Source: Sphingopyxis sp. H050
Lineage (GTDB): Bacteria; Pseudomonadota; Alphaproteobacteria; Sphingomonadales; Sphingomonadaceae
DNA length: 64,000 nucleotides
Reading direction: 5' to 3'
Assembly (NCBI RefSeq): GCF_001468265.1
Contig: NZ_LNRZ01000006.1
Span: forward strand, 62,001 to 126,000
Of this stretch, positions 27,002 through 34,565 are shown one piece after another. Position 1 is the stretch's first letter. Each line of letters begins with the position of its first letter. Under the pieces are notes generated by a model. That model ran no database searches. It saw only the letters and a list, made by a program, of their open reading frames with translations, and was not told the DNA's origin. A program made the translations under genes and the position numbers.

Positions 27002-28318
27002 TCAGACGGCGAAGCTTATTCGGACCCCCGTCTGCACGGAGGAATAGCCGCGGATCAGCATCGAGCTCGCCCCGGTCCTGCTGTTGAACGAGGCGTAACC
27101 GCCGAGCCTGAGCCACCGGTTGATCTTCCATTCCGTCCGGCCGGTGACCGAAAAGCGCTTCGCCGTGGCCCCGATTTCTCCATAATCTTCAAAGCTGATC
27201 CCGCTTTCGAGGGTCAGCAGGATGTTGCGGCGATACTCGTAATCCACACCGGCCTTCAGGTCGGTGACGGTCACCGCGCTGACCTGGTCGAGCGCGCTGG
27301 TGGTCGTCGATTGATCAAGGTCGGCGCGCAAGCTGATCAGCGGCGTGGGATACCAGCGCAGCCGCCCCGACAGCGATACGCCGCGAATCCTGGCGAATAG
27401 CGGATTGTCGAAGTCATGCTCGCGCAGGCCGACGTTGAACTGGGCAAGCAGCAACTGGGTGATCTGATACCGCAGCCCCGCGGCCAGACTATAACCCTTG
27501 GCATCGCGGTTCGAGAGCGGGCGGGCGTCGCGATAGTCGTAAATTTCGTATCGCGCCTGCGCTTCGACGGCGAGGAGCGGACTCATCTCATAGCCAAGGC
27601 TGACTTCTCCGCCAGCCTGCTGACCGTTGCGAAAGCTCTGGTCGATGGCCGCCCCGTTGCCGAGTTGCACATCGCCATAGGTCGATCGGGTCGCCGAAAA
27701 GGAGGCGCCCGCATAGAGCCGGTTGAAATTCTTGCGGAGCGCGACGCGCGTGCGAAGGTCGCGCTGTTTGAGCGGATCGCCGACGGTAAGATCGTTGCCG
27801 ACCGTACCACGCGCCGCGGTCGTCTCACCCCATGACAAGCCTGTCTGAAGCGTGAAATCTCCAGGAAGCTCGGTCGAGCCGTTGAGCTCGATGCGGTACT
27901 GCTCGTCATCCTGGCTCGAATATCGGGCGTAACGGCGAAACTTCGCTTCGCCATAGAGCGACAGGCTTGCACCCGGCGCGACGATCGCGGCGGTTATCGC
28001 GGGCGTTATGCCGACCGCGAGATCCGAGCGGCTGATATCGGGATCGGCGAAGATGTTGGACGAATATTCGGGCGAGACCGTCAGCGTCGGCCGCACCATG
28101 ATATTCCCGACACGGATGCCGATCGCATCATAGGCGGGTTGCGCCCTGTTTCCGGCCACATCGCTGGGCTCACTATCGAGGGATTGCCCGCGCGCGGGCG
28201 CTGCCGCGCCGAAGAGACTCGCAGCAAAGCAGGCCCCTACAACCAGAGAGCGCCGGGGCCGCGGCCCGCAGCGGGCAAGACCATGCGTTTCAATCGCAAA
28301 TCCTGAACCGGTCAACAT
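27002..28318 (-). CDS. Outer-membrane beta-barrel protein of the EPS locus
   Basis: About 438 aa. The start was set at the ATG at 28318 (MLTGSGFAIETHG) because the longer frame covers the palindrome; the N-terminus then gives a signal peptide (RRSLVVGACFAASLFGAAAPARGQS). The rest alternates polar and hydrophobic residues with repeated strand ends such as VGNIMVRPTLTVSPEYSSNIF and SLSLYGEAKFRRYARYSS, as in the BBP2-like outer-membrane family found in sphingomonad and rhizobial EPS loci. It probably sits in the outer membrane and assists EPS secretion, complementing the short GumB-like protein. It leads the OMP-Wzc-GT4-Wzy unit. Confidence 0.8.
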   Translation of the reverse strand: MLTGSGFAIETHGLARCGPRPRRSLVVGACFAASLFGAAAPARGQSLDSEPSDVAGNRAQPAYDAIGIRVGNIMVRPTLTVSPEYSSNIFADPDISRSDLAVGITPAITAAIVAPGASLSLYGEAKFRRYARYSSQDDEQYRIELNGSTELPGDFTLQTGLSWGETTAARGTVGNDLTVGDPLKQRDLRTRVALRKNFNRLYAGASFSATRSTYGDVQLGNGAAIDQSFRNGQQAGGEVSLGYEMSPLLAVEAQARYEIYDYRDARPLSNRDAKGYSLAAGLRYQITQLLLAQFNVGLREHDFDNPLFARIRGVSLSGRLRWYPTPLISLRADLDQSTTTSALDQVSAVTVTDLKAGVDYEYRRNILLTLESGISFEDYGEIGATAKRFSVTGRTEWKINRWLRLGGYASFNSRTGASSMLIRGYSSVQTGVRISFAV

Positions 28319-28372
28319 CTTCGTGGCAACACCTCCGAAGTCCGATGCGCTGATCGTAACCGAACCGGAAAA

Positions 28373-28388
28373 TGTTGCAATGCACAAA
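28373..28388 (-). promoter_or_regulatory. Shared EPS/lasso palindrome, site d
   Basis: Reads TTTGTGCATTGCAACA toward the outer-membrane protein gene, 55 bp before the chosen start. It is the closest match to the lasso site e, and both are followed within 11 bp by a CGGTTA(A)CGA tract. Confidence 0.65.
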
Positions 28389-28447
28389 AGCTTCAATCAT
28401 CATGGCCGTCTGAAAATTCTAGATGAGGGCATCGCCAGTCCGGCTCC

Positions 28448-29404
28448 ATGCGTCGCGCGAAGATCTTCCGGTTTGCGGGGCCCATGCTCCTGACCCTCTT
28501 GCTCGGCCTGGCTTTTCTCGGCGCCGACCTCGAAATGCTCGACAGTTTCAATATCGCCGCGCCGGTCTGGCTTCCGATCTGCGCCCTCTATCTGGGCGGG
28601 AAGATCTGGGCGGCCGCGCGCGCGCGCCGGTGGGCGAATCTGATCGCACCGGCAGCCCTGTCGCTCGGCTACGCGGCGCTCGCGCTCCTTCTGTTCCGGC
28701 CGTTATGGGACGGAGCGTCCGCCCCAGCCCGGCGCGGCGAGCCGTTCCGCGTCATCAGTTTCAATCTCTACAAGGACAATCCGGAAGCCCATGCCGCGGC
28801 GCGCTGGATCGCCGGCCAGGCCCCCGACTTTGTCATTCTGGTCGAGGCGAGCAAACGCGCCGCCAAGGTCGCCGATCTGCTCGAAGCCGACTATCCTCAT
28901 CGCTATGACTGCCAGGGCAACGGCGATTGCTCGACTATGATATTGTCGCGCACTCCCGCGCTGTCGGTCGAACATCACGCGCGCGGCGATACCGAGAATC
29001 GCCGCGCGCTCTCCGCAATGACCGTGCGTTTCCGGCGCGGCGGGCGGGCCCTTGATATTACCGCGGTCCATCTGAAACGCCCTTGGCCGTTTGCGCGTCA
29101 GTCGTTCGACTTCGCCCAGCTGTCGGCGCTCGTCGGGCGGCGCGATGGGCATCACATCGTCGCGGGCGACTTCAATAACGTCCCATGGACCTTCGCGATG
29201 AACCGCATGGCGTACGACCTCGACGTCAGGCTTGCTTCGGGCGGAATGCGAAGCTGGCCCTCGCCGAATGGCCCTGTTCTGCCGCTGGACAATATCTACG
29301 TCGGCAGCTGTGTCGCATCGCCCGAAGTCGAGCGTGGTCCCAGCCTGGGATCGGACCATTATCCACTGGTGATGGACGCCCGCCTGGTCGATTGCGATGA
29401 CTGA
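28448..29404 (+). CDS. Endonuclease/exonuclease/phosphatase (EEP) family protein with N-terminal membrane segments
   Basis: 318 aa. Two to three N-terminal membrane helices (LLTLLLGLAFLGADLEML; APVWLPICALYLGGKIW; ALSLGYAALALLLF) precede an EEP domain from about residue 95: FRVISFNLYKDN, PDFVILVEASK, ITAVHLKRP, the catalytic HHIVAGDFNNVPWT, LDNIYV and GSDHYPLVMDA. The domain would face the periplasm and hydrolyse a phosphoester; the substrate is unknown. It overlaps the lasso nucleotidyltransferase gene by 8 bp, so it is translationally coupled to it and may belong to the lasso cluster, perhaps acting on a phosphorylated product or on lipid phosphate. Alternatively it belongs to the EPS locus. 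Confidence 0.85.
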   Translation: MRRAKIFRFAGPMLLTLLLGLAFLGADLEMLDSFNIAAPVWLPICALYLGGKIWAAARARRWANLIAPAALSLGYAALALLLFRPLWDGASAPARRGEPFRVISFNLYKDNPEAHAAARWIAGQAPDFVILVEASKRAAKVADLLEADYPHRYDCQGNGDCSTMILSRTPALSVEHHARGDTENRRALSAMTVRFRRGGRALDITAVHLKRPWPFARQSFDFAQLSALVGRRDGHHIVAGDFNNVPWTFAMNRMAYDLDVRLASGGMRSWPSPNGPVLPLDNIYVGSCVASPEVERGPSLGSDHYPLVMDARLVDCDD

Positions 29405-30575
29405 TCCGCGTATCGCATTCGCCGGCCTTCTCGCCGTTGTGAACCCCTCACCCGGCCGGTCGCCCGCGGACGTCGAACAGTCGCTCCTTTCGCTCGGGCC
29501 GTTCCCGGGCTGGCCCATCCTCTTCGATCATGCGGCACGGCACCGCGTTACGCCGCTGTTCGCGCATCGGTTGAAGCAACTCGACTGGATGGCGCAAACC
29601 GCCTTTCCGCTCGACATTGCGGAACGCTCCAGACTCGAACGGGTGATCCGCGATGCGGCCTTTGCCGAAATGGCTTCGCTCGCCGAACTCCAGCGGCTGT
29701 CCGACTGCCTCGTACGCCACGGCGTCGAACCGATCCTGCTCAAGGGGCTGGCCCTGTCACGCATCTGTTTCGCCGCGATGGGACAGCGAACCAATCGCGA
29801 CATCGATCTTCTTATCCGGCCCGACGAGCTGGCGCTTTGCGACAGGCTGCTCGCCGATCTTGGCTATGTGCGGATCGAGCCGGCCGCCGGCCTGGCCGAA
29901 CCCGATGCCGCCCGATGGCAGATATTGCACAAGGACTGGGTCTATACCCACCCGGTACGCAGGACGATCGTCGAGCTTCATTACCGCCTGTTCGACAATG
30001 ACGCCCTCGCCCGGACCATCCCGCTCGGGCAGATCGAGCGCGTCGACCTGTTCGGGCAGCACAGCATGCTCTGCTTTTCGGGCGACGCGCTTCTGTCCTA
30101 TCTCGCGCTCCACGGGCTCCTCCACAGCTGGTCGCGGCTGAAGTGGCTGATCGATTATCAGATCGTCCGGCAAAGCGAATGGGGGGCTCGCTCCACCGGG
30201 CGAGCCGTGCCCGACGCCGCGCTTGCCGTCCGCGTCGCGAACCGGCTGTGCGACAATCTTTTCGGCACGGATCCGCCCGCGCTCGAAACGCACGGCATTT
30301 CGCGCACGTCGCTTCTGGTCCGGACCTCGGTAAAGGCCATGGCCGATGGGGGCGCGGGCGAGCTTGAAGACACGCGGTTCGGCACGACCGTCAAGAATGT
30401 CAGCCACTATCTGATTTCCTTCCGGCCATCTTACTGGCTGGCCGAAATCCGCTATGATCTGGCCGACACGTCGCGCGACGGCGATCAGGCGGATGGCCGG
30501 TCGTCCGGACCCTTCAAAAGGGTCGCGCTATGGATCGCGCGCAAGGCCGGGTCAGCGTCCAGCGAGTCGAAGTGA
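29397..30575 (+). CDS. Lasso-cluster nucleotidyltransferase family protein (PadeN/PsmN-like)
   Basis: 392 aa. NTP_transf_5 pattern: CLVRHGVEPILLKGLALSRI followed by QRTNRDIDLLIRPDEL (the metal-binding DxD of the nucleotidyltransferase fold), then IVELHYRLFDND and a helical C-terminus. In kinase-containing lasso clusters (paeninodin, pseudomycoidin) a nucleotidyltransferase gene accompanies the kinase; for pseudomycoidin it was linked to further modification of the phosphorylated C-terminus. Here it precedes the precursor gene by 256 bp on the same strand and overlaps the EEP gene. A specific substrate is not visible in the sequence. Confidence 0.8.
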   Translation: MTDPRIAFAGLLAVVNPSPGRSPADVEQSLLSLGPFPGWPILFDHAARHRVTPLFAHRLKQLDWMAQTAFPLDIAERSRLERVIRDAAFAEMASLAELQRLSDCLVRHGVEPILLKGLALSRICFAAMGQRTNRDIDLLIRPDELALCDRLLADLGYVRIEPAAGLAEPDAARWQILHKDWVYTHPVRRTIVELHYRLFDNDALARTIPLGQIERVDLFGQHSMLCFSGDALLSYLALHGLLHSWSRLKWLIDYQIVRQSEWGARSTGRAVPDAALAVRVANRLCDNLFGTDPPALETHGISRTSLLVRTSVKAMADGGAGELEDTRFGTTVKNVSHYLISFRPSYWLAEIRYDLADTSRDGDQADGRSSGPFKRVALWIARKAGSASSESK

Positions 30576-30831
30576 ACGCGCAAGTTTTCCTATATTTGCT
30601 TATATCCTTGGCAAGGCAACCGAGCGTCGAAATTGGGACAGAAAAGCAGAACGTGGCATCTGAGTTCAAAATTAACCTATCAAAATCAATATTATAGGGA
30701 AAATTTCGACTCGATAATACTCGTTCGCACCTGCAACAATTTGTGCACTGCAACACATTGACTCGGTTAACGAATCGTGAAAGTTTTTGCGTTGGTAGGC
30801 GCTCCTGCCTGCCAGTCAGATGGAGGGTATG
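30576..30831 (+). promoter_or_regulatory. Promoter region of the lasso precursor gene
   Basis: A 256-nt AT-rich gap between the nucleotidyltransferase and precursor genes. It holds the shared palindrome (30740-30755), immediately followed by TTGACT (30758-30763), a fair -35 hexamer without a clear -10. A strong GGAGGG ribosome site (30822-30827) precedes ATG 30832 by 4 nt. No gene in the gap. Confidence 0.55.
30740..30755 (+). promoter_or_regulatory. Shared EPS/lasso palindrome, site e
   Basis: TTTGTGCACTGCAACA, 76 bp before the lasso precursor start and 2 bp upstream of a TTGACT -35-like hexamer. It links the lasso cluster to the EPS genes. Confidence 0.65.
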
Positions 30832-30975
30832 ATGAATACACCCCAGAAACTCGCCTACACCAAACCCGAGCTCGACGAAGTCGGTTCCTTCGAGGAAGTG
30901 ACGCTCGGCGCCTCGACCGGCTCCGCCGTGGACGGGACGTTCACGATTGGGCAAATCGCAACCTTCCTCTCCTGA
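30832..30975 (+). CDS. Lasso peptide precursor (A protein)
   Basis: 47 aa, MNTPQKLAYTKPELDEVGSF at the N-terminus. Leader residues 1-25 contain the RRE-recognition motif Y9-x2-P12-x-L14-x3-G18 and Thr24 at the -2 position, the conserved leader mark of lasso peptides. Predicted core: residues 26-47, with Gly26 as residue 1, Asp34 as residue 9 (isopeptide partner, 9-residue ring GASTGSAVD), bulky Phe37 and Phe45 and Ile39 as possible plugs, and a C-terminal Ser47. GGAGGG precedes ATG 30832 (an ATG at 30829 is too close to the ribosome site). Followed by B1, B2, C, kinase and ABC transporter genes. C-terminal Ser fits modification by the neighbouring kinase. Confidence 0.93.
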   Translation: MNTPQKLAYTKPELDEVGSFEEVTLGASTGSAVDGTFTIGQIATFLS

Positions 30976-31013
30976 TCGTTCAGGTGAGAAGGATTGAATG
31001 AGCGGGTTGCAGT

Positions 31014-31037
31014 GGGGGGCGGGCTTGCCCGTCCTCC
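31014..31037 (+). terminator. Intercistronic hairpin between lasso A and B1
   Basis: A GC-rich stem (GGGGGGCGGG, loop CTTG, CCCGTCCTCC; 10 bp with two G-U pairs) follows the precursor stop by 38 nt and has no U-run. It probably attenuates transcription or protects the 3' end, so that precursor mRNA exceeds enzyme mRNA, as in other lasso operons. Confidence 0.55.
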
Positions 31038-31072
31038 ATTCTTGATCGGAGACAATCGTCGGGGATGTTCAG

Positions 31073-31342
31073 GTGAAATGGAAGCCAAGTCCATCGGCCG
31101 TTTTTAGCGATCTGGATGGGATGACCGCACTGCTCGATACGAGCCGGAACGTTTATTTCTGCCTGTCGGGGACCGGTCCCTTCATTTGGGACACGTTGCG
31201 ATCGGGCGCCACCGTCCCGGAAATGTCCGCAGCCATCACCTCATGCTACGATGTTTCGGATAGCGTCGCGCACGCAGACGTCGTCGAACTCGTCAACAAA
31301 CTTTCCGCGGCCGGCCTGATTGTCGCCGCCGATGCCGAATAA
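31073..31342 (+). CDS. Lasso peptide B1 protein (PqqD-like RiPP recognition element)
   Basis: 89 aa, GTG start with GGGGA about 7 nt upstream. A complete stand-alone PqqD/RRE fold: VFSDLDGMTALLDTSRNVYF, then CLSGTGPFIWDTLRSGATVP, then YDVSDSVAHADVVELVNKLS and a GLIV end. B1 binds the leader peptide and presents it to the B2 protease and the cyclase. The split B1/B2 layout is typical of Firmicutes and Actinobacteria and of a minority of proteobacterial clusters; many proteobacterial systems have a fused B. Its 3' end overlaps B2 by 11 bp. Confidence 0.9.
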   Translation: MKWKPSPSAVFSDLDGMTALLDTSRNVYFCLSGTGPFIWDTLRSGATVPEMSAAITSCYDVSDSVAHADVVELVNKLSAAGLIVAADAE

Positions 31343-31760
31343 TCCTCGTCCGCCATCGTCGCGTCTCGTGATCCTCTGGCGGGACAAATGGCTCATCTCG
31401 GCCGCCTTCATCCTGTTGTGGCTTGTCCGGCTGGCCCTCTGGCTGCTGGGCTACAACCGCATGACGCGCCGCCTCACCCTTGCGGCGCATCGCCCTGCCC
31501 CGCCGGCGCGCCTCGCATTGCGGGTCGCGGAGAGCATTCGCCTGGCCTCGCGCCTCACAGTTCGGCCGACCTGCCTGGTGCAGGCCGTCGCCGCGAAATG
31601 GCTGCTTGTGTTGCGGGGATATTCTGCGCAAGTTCACATAGGTGTCCGGAAAGGCAACGGGGCTTTCGAAGCCCATGCCTGGCTGGTCAGCGATAATAGA
31701 ATCGTCCTCGGCGGCGATTGGGAGAGTCTGTCAAGTTATCGGCCCCTGATGGAGCTTTGA
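31332..31760 (+). CDS. Lasso peptide B2 protein (transglutaminase-like leader peptidase)
   Basis: 142 aa from ATG 31332, overlapping B1 by 11 bp; TTG 31320 is an upstream alternative. A hydrophobic segment (WLISAAFILLWLVRLALWLL) is followed by the protease domain: RPTCLVQAVAAKWLLVLRGY with nucleophile Cys81, VHIGVRKGNGAFEAHAWLV with His115, then VLGGDW with a candidate Asp at 121 or 129. This Cys-His-Asp protease removes the leader after residue 25 of the precursor to free the Gly alpha-amine. The N-terminal hydrophobic stretch suggests membrane association near the exporter. Confidence 0.9.
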   Translation: MPNNPRPPSSRLVILWRDKWLISAAFILLWLVRLALWLLGYNRMTRRLTLAAHRPAPPARLALRVAESIRLASRLTVRPTCLVQAVAAKWLLVLRGYSAQVHIGVRKGNGAFEAHAWLVSDNRIVLGGDWESLSSYRPLMEL

Positions 31761-31764
31761 CGAC

Positions 31765-33645
31765 ATGAGCGGACTGTGTGGAATTCTCCCCGTCAATTAC
31801 GATCGCGACCGCGACTTGCCCGCGCTCGATCGGGGCTTGCATGCGATCGCACATCGCGGTCGAGATAGCCTTTCCTGCTATCACGACGAATATATCCTGC
31901 TGGGCCATGCGTTGTTCGACACCGGCTGCAACGGCTTCGCGCTCGACGACGACGGCTTCGCCATCGCCTTCGACGGCCGGCTCGACAATGGCGATGCGCT
32001 GCGCGCCAAATTGCGCGACAGCGTCGGCCATCATTCGCCGCTTCTCGACAGGTTGCCCGACACGCGGTTGATCCTCGCCGCCTACCGGGCCTTTGGACCC
32101 GAAGTCGCGGCGATGATGCGCGGCGACTTCGCGATCGCGATCTGGGATCCGGTTGAGCGCCGTGCCTATCTTGCCCGCGACCAGGTGGGCGTGAAGCCGC
32201 TCTTCTATCGCCGCGTCGGCGATGATTTGCTGTTCGCATCCGAAATCAAGGCCCTGCTCGCGATGCGCGTCGATGTTCCAGCGGTGCGCAGGGAAGAAGC
32301 CCTCGCCGCGTTCGTCGATGGGGTCCTGGACGAAGGCGACGCCGAACGGCAGCGCACCTTCTACGACGACGTCTACCGGCTGCTCCCCGGGCATTTCGCG
32401 CTTGCCACTCGCGGCGGATTCGAAACCAAATGCTATTGGCGGCTCGACCCCGGTCTCCCGACGCCGCGCGACGACGCCGGCGCGGAGTTTCGCGCCCTGT
32501 TCGTCCAGGCCCTCAATCGCCGCCTGCGCGGCAATTTCCCGGTCGGCTCATTCCTCAGCGGCGGCCTCGATTCCTCGTCGATCGTCAGCACCCTCGCCGT
32601 CGAGAGAACTGGCGGGCAAGATAGTGTCCACGCCTTTTCGATGACATTTTCGGACCCCGACATCGAAGACGAGCGGGACTATTTTCGCGCGGTTGTCGAA
32701 CAATATGACGTCGATCACCATGTCGTCGACTGCACCGCCGCCTCGGGGCTTGCCGACATCGACGAGATTCTCTTTGAACAGGATCAGCCGCCATTCGGCC
32801 CAAACGGCAGCATATTCCGGCATTTTCTGCACGAGGTTCACGACCGCCATGCCGGACGGATAATTCTGCACGGCCATGGCGGCGACGAGGTCGTGTCCGA
32901 CGGCGCCGGCCTGTTCGGCGAACTGGCCTCCTCGGGACACCTGATCCGGCTGTGGAGGGAACTGAGCGCCGTCCGGGATATCACGGGACCACCCTGGCCC
33001 CATTTCCGCCGCCTCGTCTGGCGGCGCGGGATCCGGCGCGGGATCGGCAAATTGCTGCATTGGCCGACGCGCATTCTGCGGCACGGCCAAGCAAGATCGC
33101 GCGATGCCGTGACCACGGCTCCAGACGGCCGCGAGCGTCCCGTCGAACAGGCCTCGCATCTTCGCAAGCTCACCGCCGCGCTGTTTTCGCAAGCGCTCGA
33201 AATCACCGACATCGACGCTGCCTTTGCCGGCGTCGAGCTGCGCATGCCCTTTCTCGACGTCGACCTGATGGAATTTTGCGTCACGACCGAAGCGAGCGAC
33301 AAATGGAAGGACGGGCTGCCGCGTTCGCTCATCCGTTCGGCGATGCGGGGCATCCTGCCCGAAAAGATCCGGCTGCGGACCGACAAGCATGATTTCGCGG
33401 CCAATCTTCGTCGATCGCTGCTCCGCCATGACCGCGACGTTATCGACGAGGCGATCCTGCAAAGGGCGGACCGCATCCTGCCCTATTGCAACCTTGCGCA
33501 GATCCGCGCCGACTGGTCCGACCTCAGGACAACGGGCGAACTCGACACGGCCGCGCTCACGCGACTCTGGCGCATCGTCATCCTGTCCCGCTGGCTCGAC
33601 TTGCCGCCGCTGCCCGTCGATGAATATCTCGAGGCCGCGCAATGA
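31765..33645 (+). CDS. Lasso peptide cyclase C (asparagine synthetase homologue)
   Basis: 626 aa. The N-terminal class II amidotransferase-like domain starts MSGLCGILPVNYDRDRDLPA; the C-terminal ATP-dependent synthetase domain has the PP-loop FLSGGLDSSSIVSTL at about 263-277 and GHGGDEVVSDGAG further on. It activates the Asp34 side chain of the precursor as an acyl-adenylate, and the Gly26 amine attacks to close the macrolactam. The Cys of the glutaminase domain is at residue 5 rather than right after Met, so glutaminase activity is unlikely, as expected for cyclases. It starts 4 nt after B2 and overlaps the kinase gene (ATGA). Confidence 0.9.
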   Translation: MSGLCGILPVNYDRDRDLPALDRGLHAIAHRGRDSLSCYHDEYILLGHALFDTGCNGFALDDDGFAIAFDGRLDNGDALRAKLRDSVGHHSPLLDRLPDTRLILAAYRAFGPEVAAMMRGDFAIAIWDPVERRAYLARDQVGVKPLFYRRVGDDLLFASEIKALLAMRVDVPAVRREEALAAFVDGVLDEGDAERQRTFYDDVYRLLPGHFALATRGGFETKCYWRLDPGLPTPRDDAGAEFRALFVQALNRRLRGNFPVGSFLSGGLDSSSIVSTLAVERTGGQDSVHAFSMTFSDPDIEDERDYFRAVVEQYDVDHHVVDCTAASGLADIDEILFEQDQPPFGPNGSIFRHFLHEVHDRHAGRIILHGHGGDEVVSDGAGLFGELASSGHLIRLWRELSAVRDITGPPWPHFRRLVWRRGIRRGIGKLLHWPTRILRHGQARSRDAVTTAPDGRERPVEQASHLRKLTAALFSQALEITDIDAAFAGVELRMPFLDVDLMEFCVTTEASDKWKDGLPRSLIRSAMRGILPEKIRLRTDKHDFAANLRRSLLRHDRDVIDEAILQRADRILPYCNLAQIRADWSDLRTTGELDTAALTRLWRIVILSRWLDLPPLPVDEYLEAAQ

Positions 33646-34565
33646 CCGTGGCGGCCTATTTCTACCGCGCCTACGGCCTGACAATCCTGTCCGAGTTCCG
33701 GCTCGACGAGGCCGAACCCACCGAACCCGCGGAGCCGGACATCCGGATCTTCGCTGCCGATCTGACCCATCTCGAGCGTCCTTTCGAGGGGTTTCGCGAT
33801 TTCGTGGCGATGTCCGATGGCGATTTCTTCAACTACCGAACCGTCGGACGATTTTTTGCCGCGCGCGGCGAGGGCATCGCCGTCGATCCCGATGTCGCGT
33901 TCGATGTTCGCCTGCTCGGCCTCGTCGTCCTGGGACCGGTGATGGCGGTCCTGCTGCACCGCCGCGGCTATCATGTCCTGCATGGCAGTGCGGTCGAAAT
34001 CGACGGAGAAGCGGCGGTCTTCCTAGGGGACAAGGGCGCAGGAAAATCAACCACCGCCGCGGCTCTCGTTGCGGCGGGACACCGCCTGATCGCCGACGAT
34101 GTCGTCGCGATCCGCACCGATACGGTCCTTGATGTTCCGGCCGGCTATCAGGTGATGAAGCTCCAGCCCACGATGCGGGGTCGCTTCCGTCCCGACGCCG
34201 GACATGTTCTGGAACCCTGCAGCGAGAAATTCACGGCGGATAAAATCCGCTTCCGCCTCGCCAGGCCCAACCCGCCGCAACGGCCGCTCGGCCGGCTTCA
34301 CGTCCTCGCGCGTGGGTCCGTCAATGCGCTTGCCGTCTATGACCGGCCGGCGACCCTGAAGGCGCTGATCCGTTTCTCCTATTTCCCCCGGCTGGGCGAT
34401 GCGGCGCTACGCGATGGCGAGGCGGCCGCGCTCTTTGCCCGAGCGGCCGCGCTGGCGAGCCGCGTGTCTGCCGGGTTGCTGACCGTCAAGCACGACCTGG
34501 ATGCCCTGCCCGAGCTCGCCTCCTTCCTTTGCCGCGACAGGGCGCCAAATTATGCGTTCGATTGA
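33642..34565 (+). CDS. HPr-kinase-like lasso peptide kinase
   Basis: 307 aa. HPr kinase/phosphorylase C-terminal-type fold: HVLHGSAVEIDG, then Walker A FLGDKGAGKSTTAAALVAAG (about residues 127-146), then HRLIADDVVAI with the catalytic Asp pair. Homologues in the paeninodin, pseudomycoidin and Sphingobium clusters phosphorylate the C-terminal Ser hydroxyl of the precursor. The precursor here ends in Ser47, as required. Overlaps the cyclase stop by 4 bp and the exporter start by 14 bp. A role on HPr is unlikely, since the N-terminal domain differs and the context is biosynthetic. Confidence 0.87.
   Translation: MTVAAYFYRAYGLTILSEFRLDEAEPTEPAEPDIRIFAADLTHLERPFEGFRDFVAMSDGDFFNYRTVGRFFAARGEGIAVDPDVAFDVRLLGLVVLGPVMAVLLHRRGYHVLHGSAVEIDGEAAVFLGDKGAGKSTTAAALVAAGHRLIADDVVAIRTDTVLDVPAGYQVMKLQPTMRGRFRPDAGHVLEPCSEKFTADKIRFRLARPNPPQRPLGRLHVLARGSVNALAVYDRPATLKALIRFSYFPRLGDAALRDGEAAALFARAAALASRVSAGLLTVKHDLDALPELASFLCRDRAPNYAFD

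Noticed and set aside
33642..34565. HPr kinase of a phosphotransferase system
   Set aside because: The gene is fused by overlaps to the lasso cyclase and exporter genes, and no HPr or EI gene is nearby.
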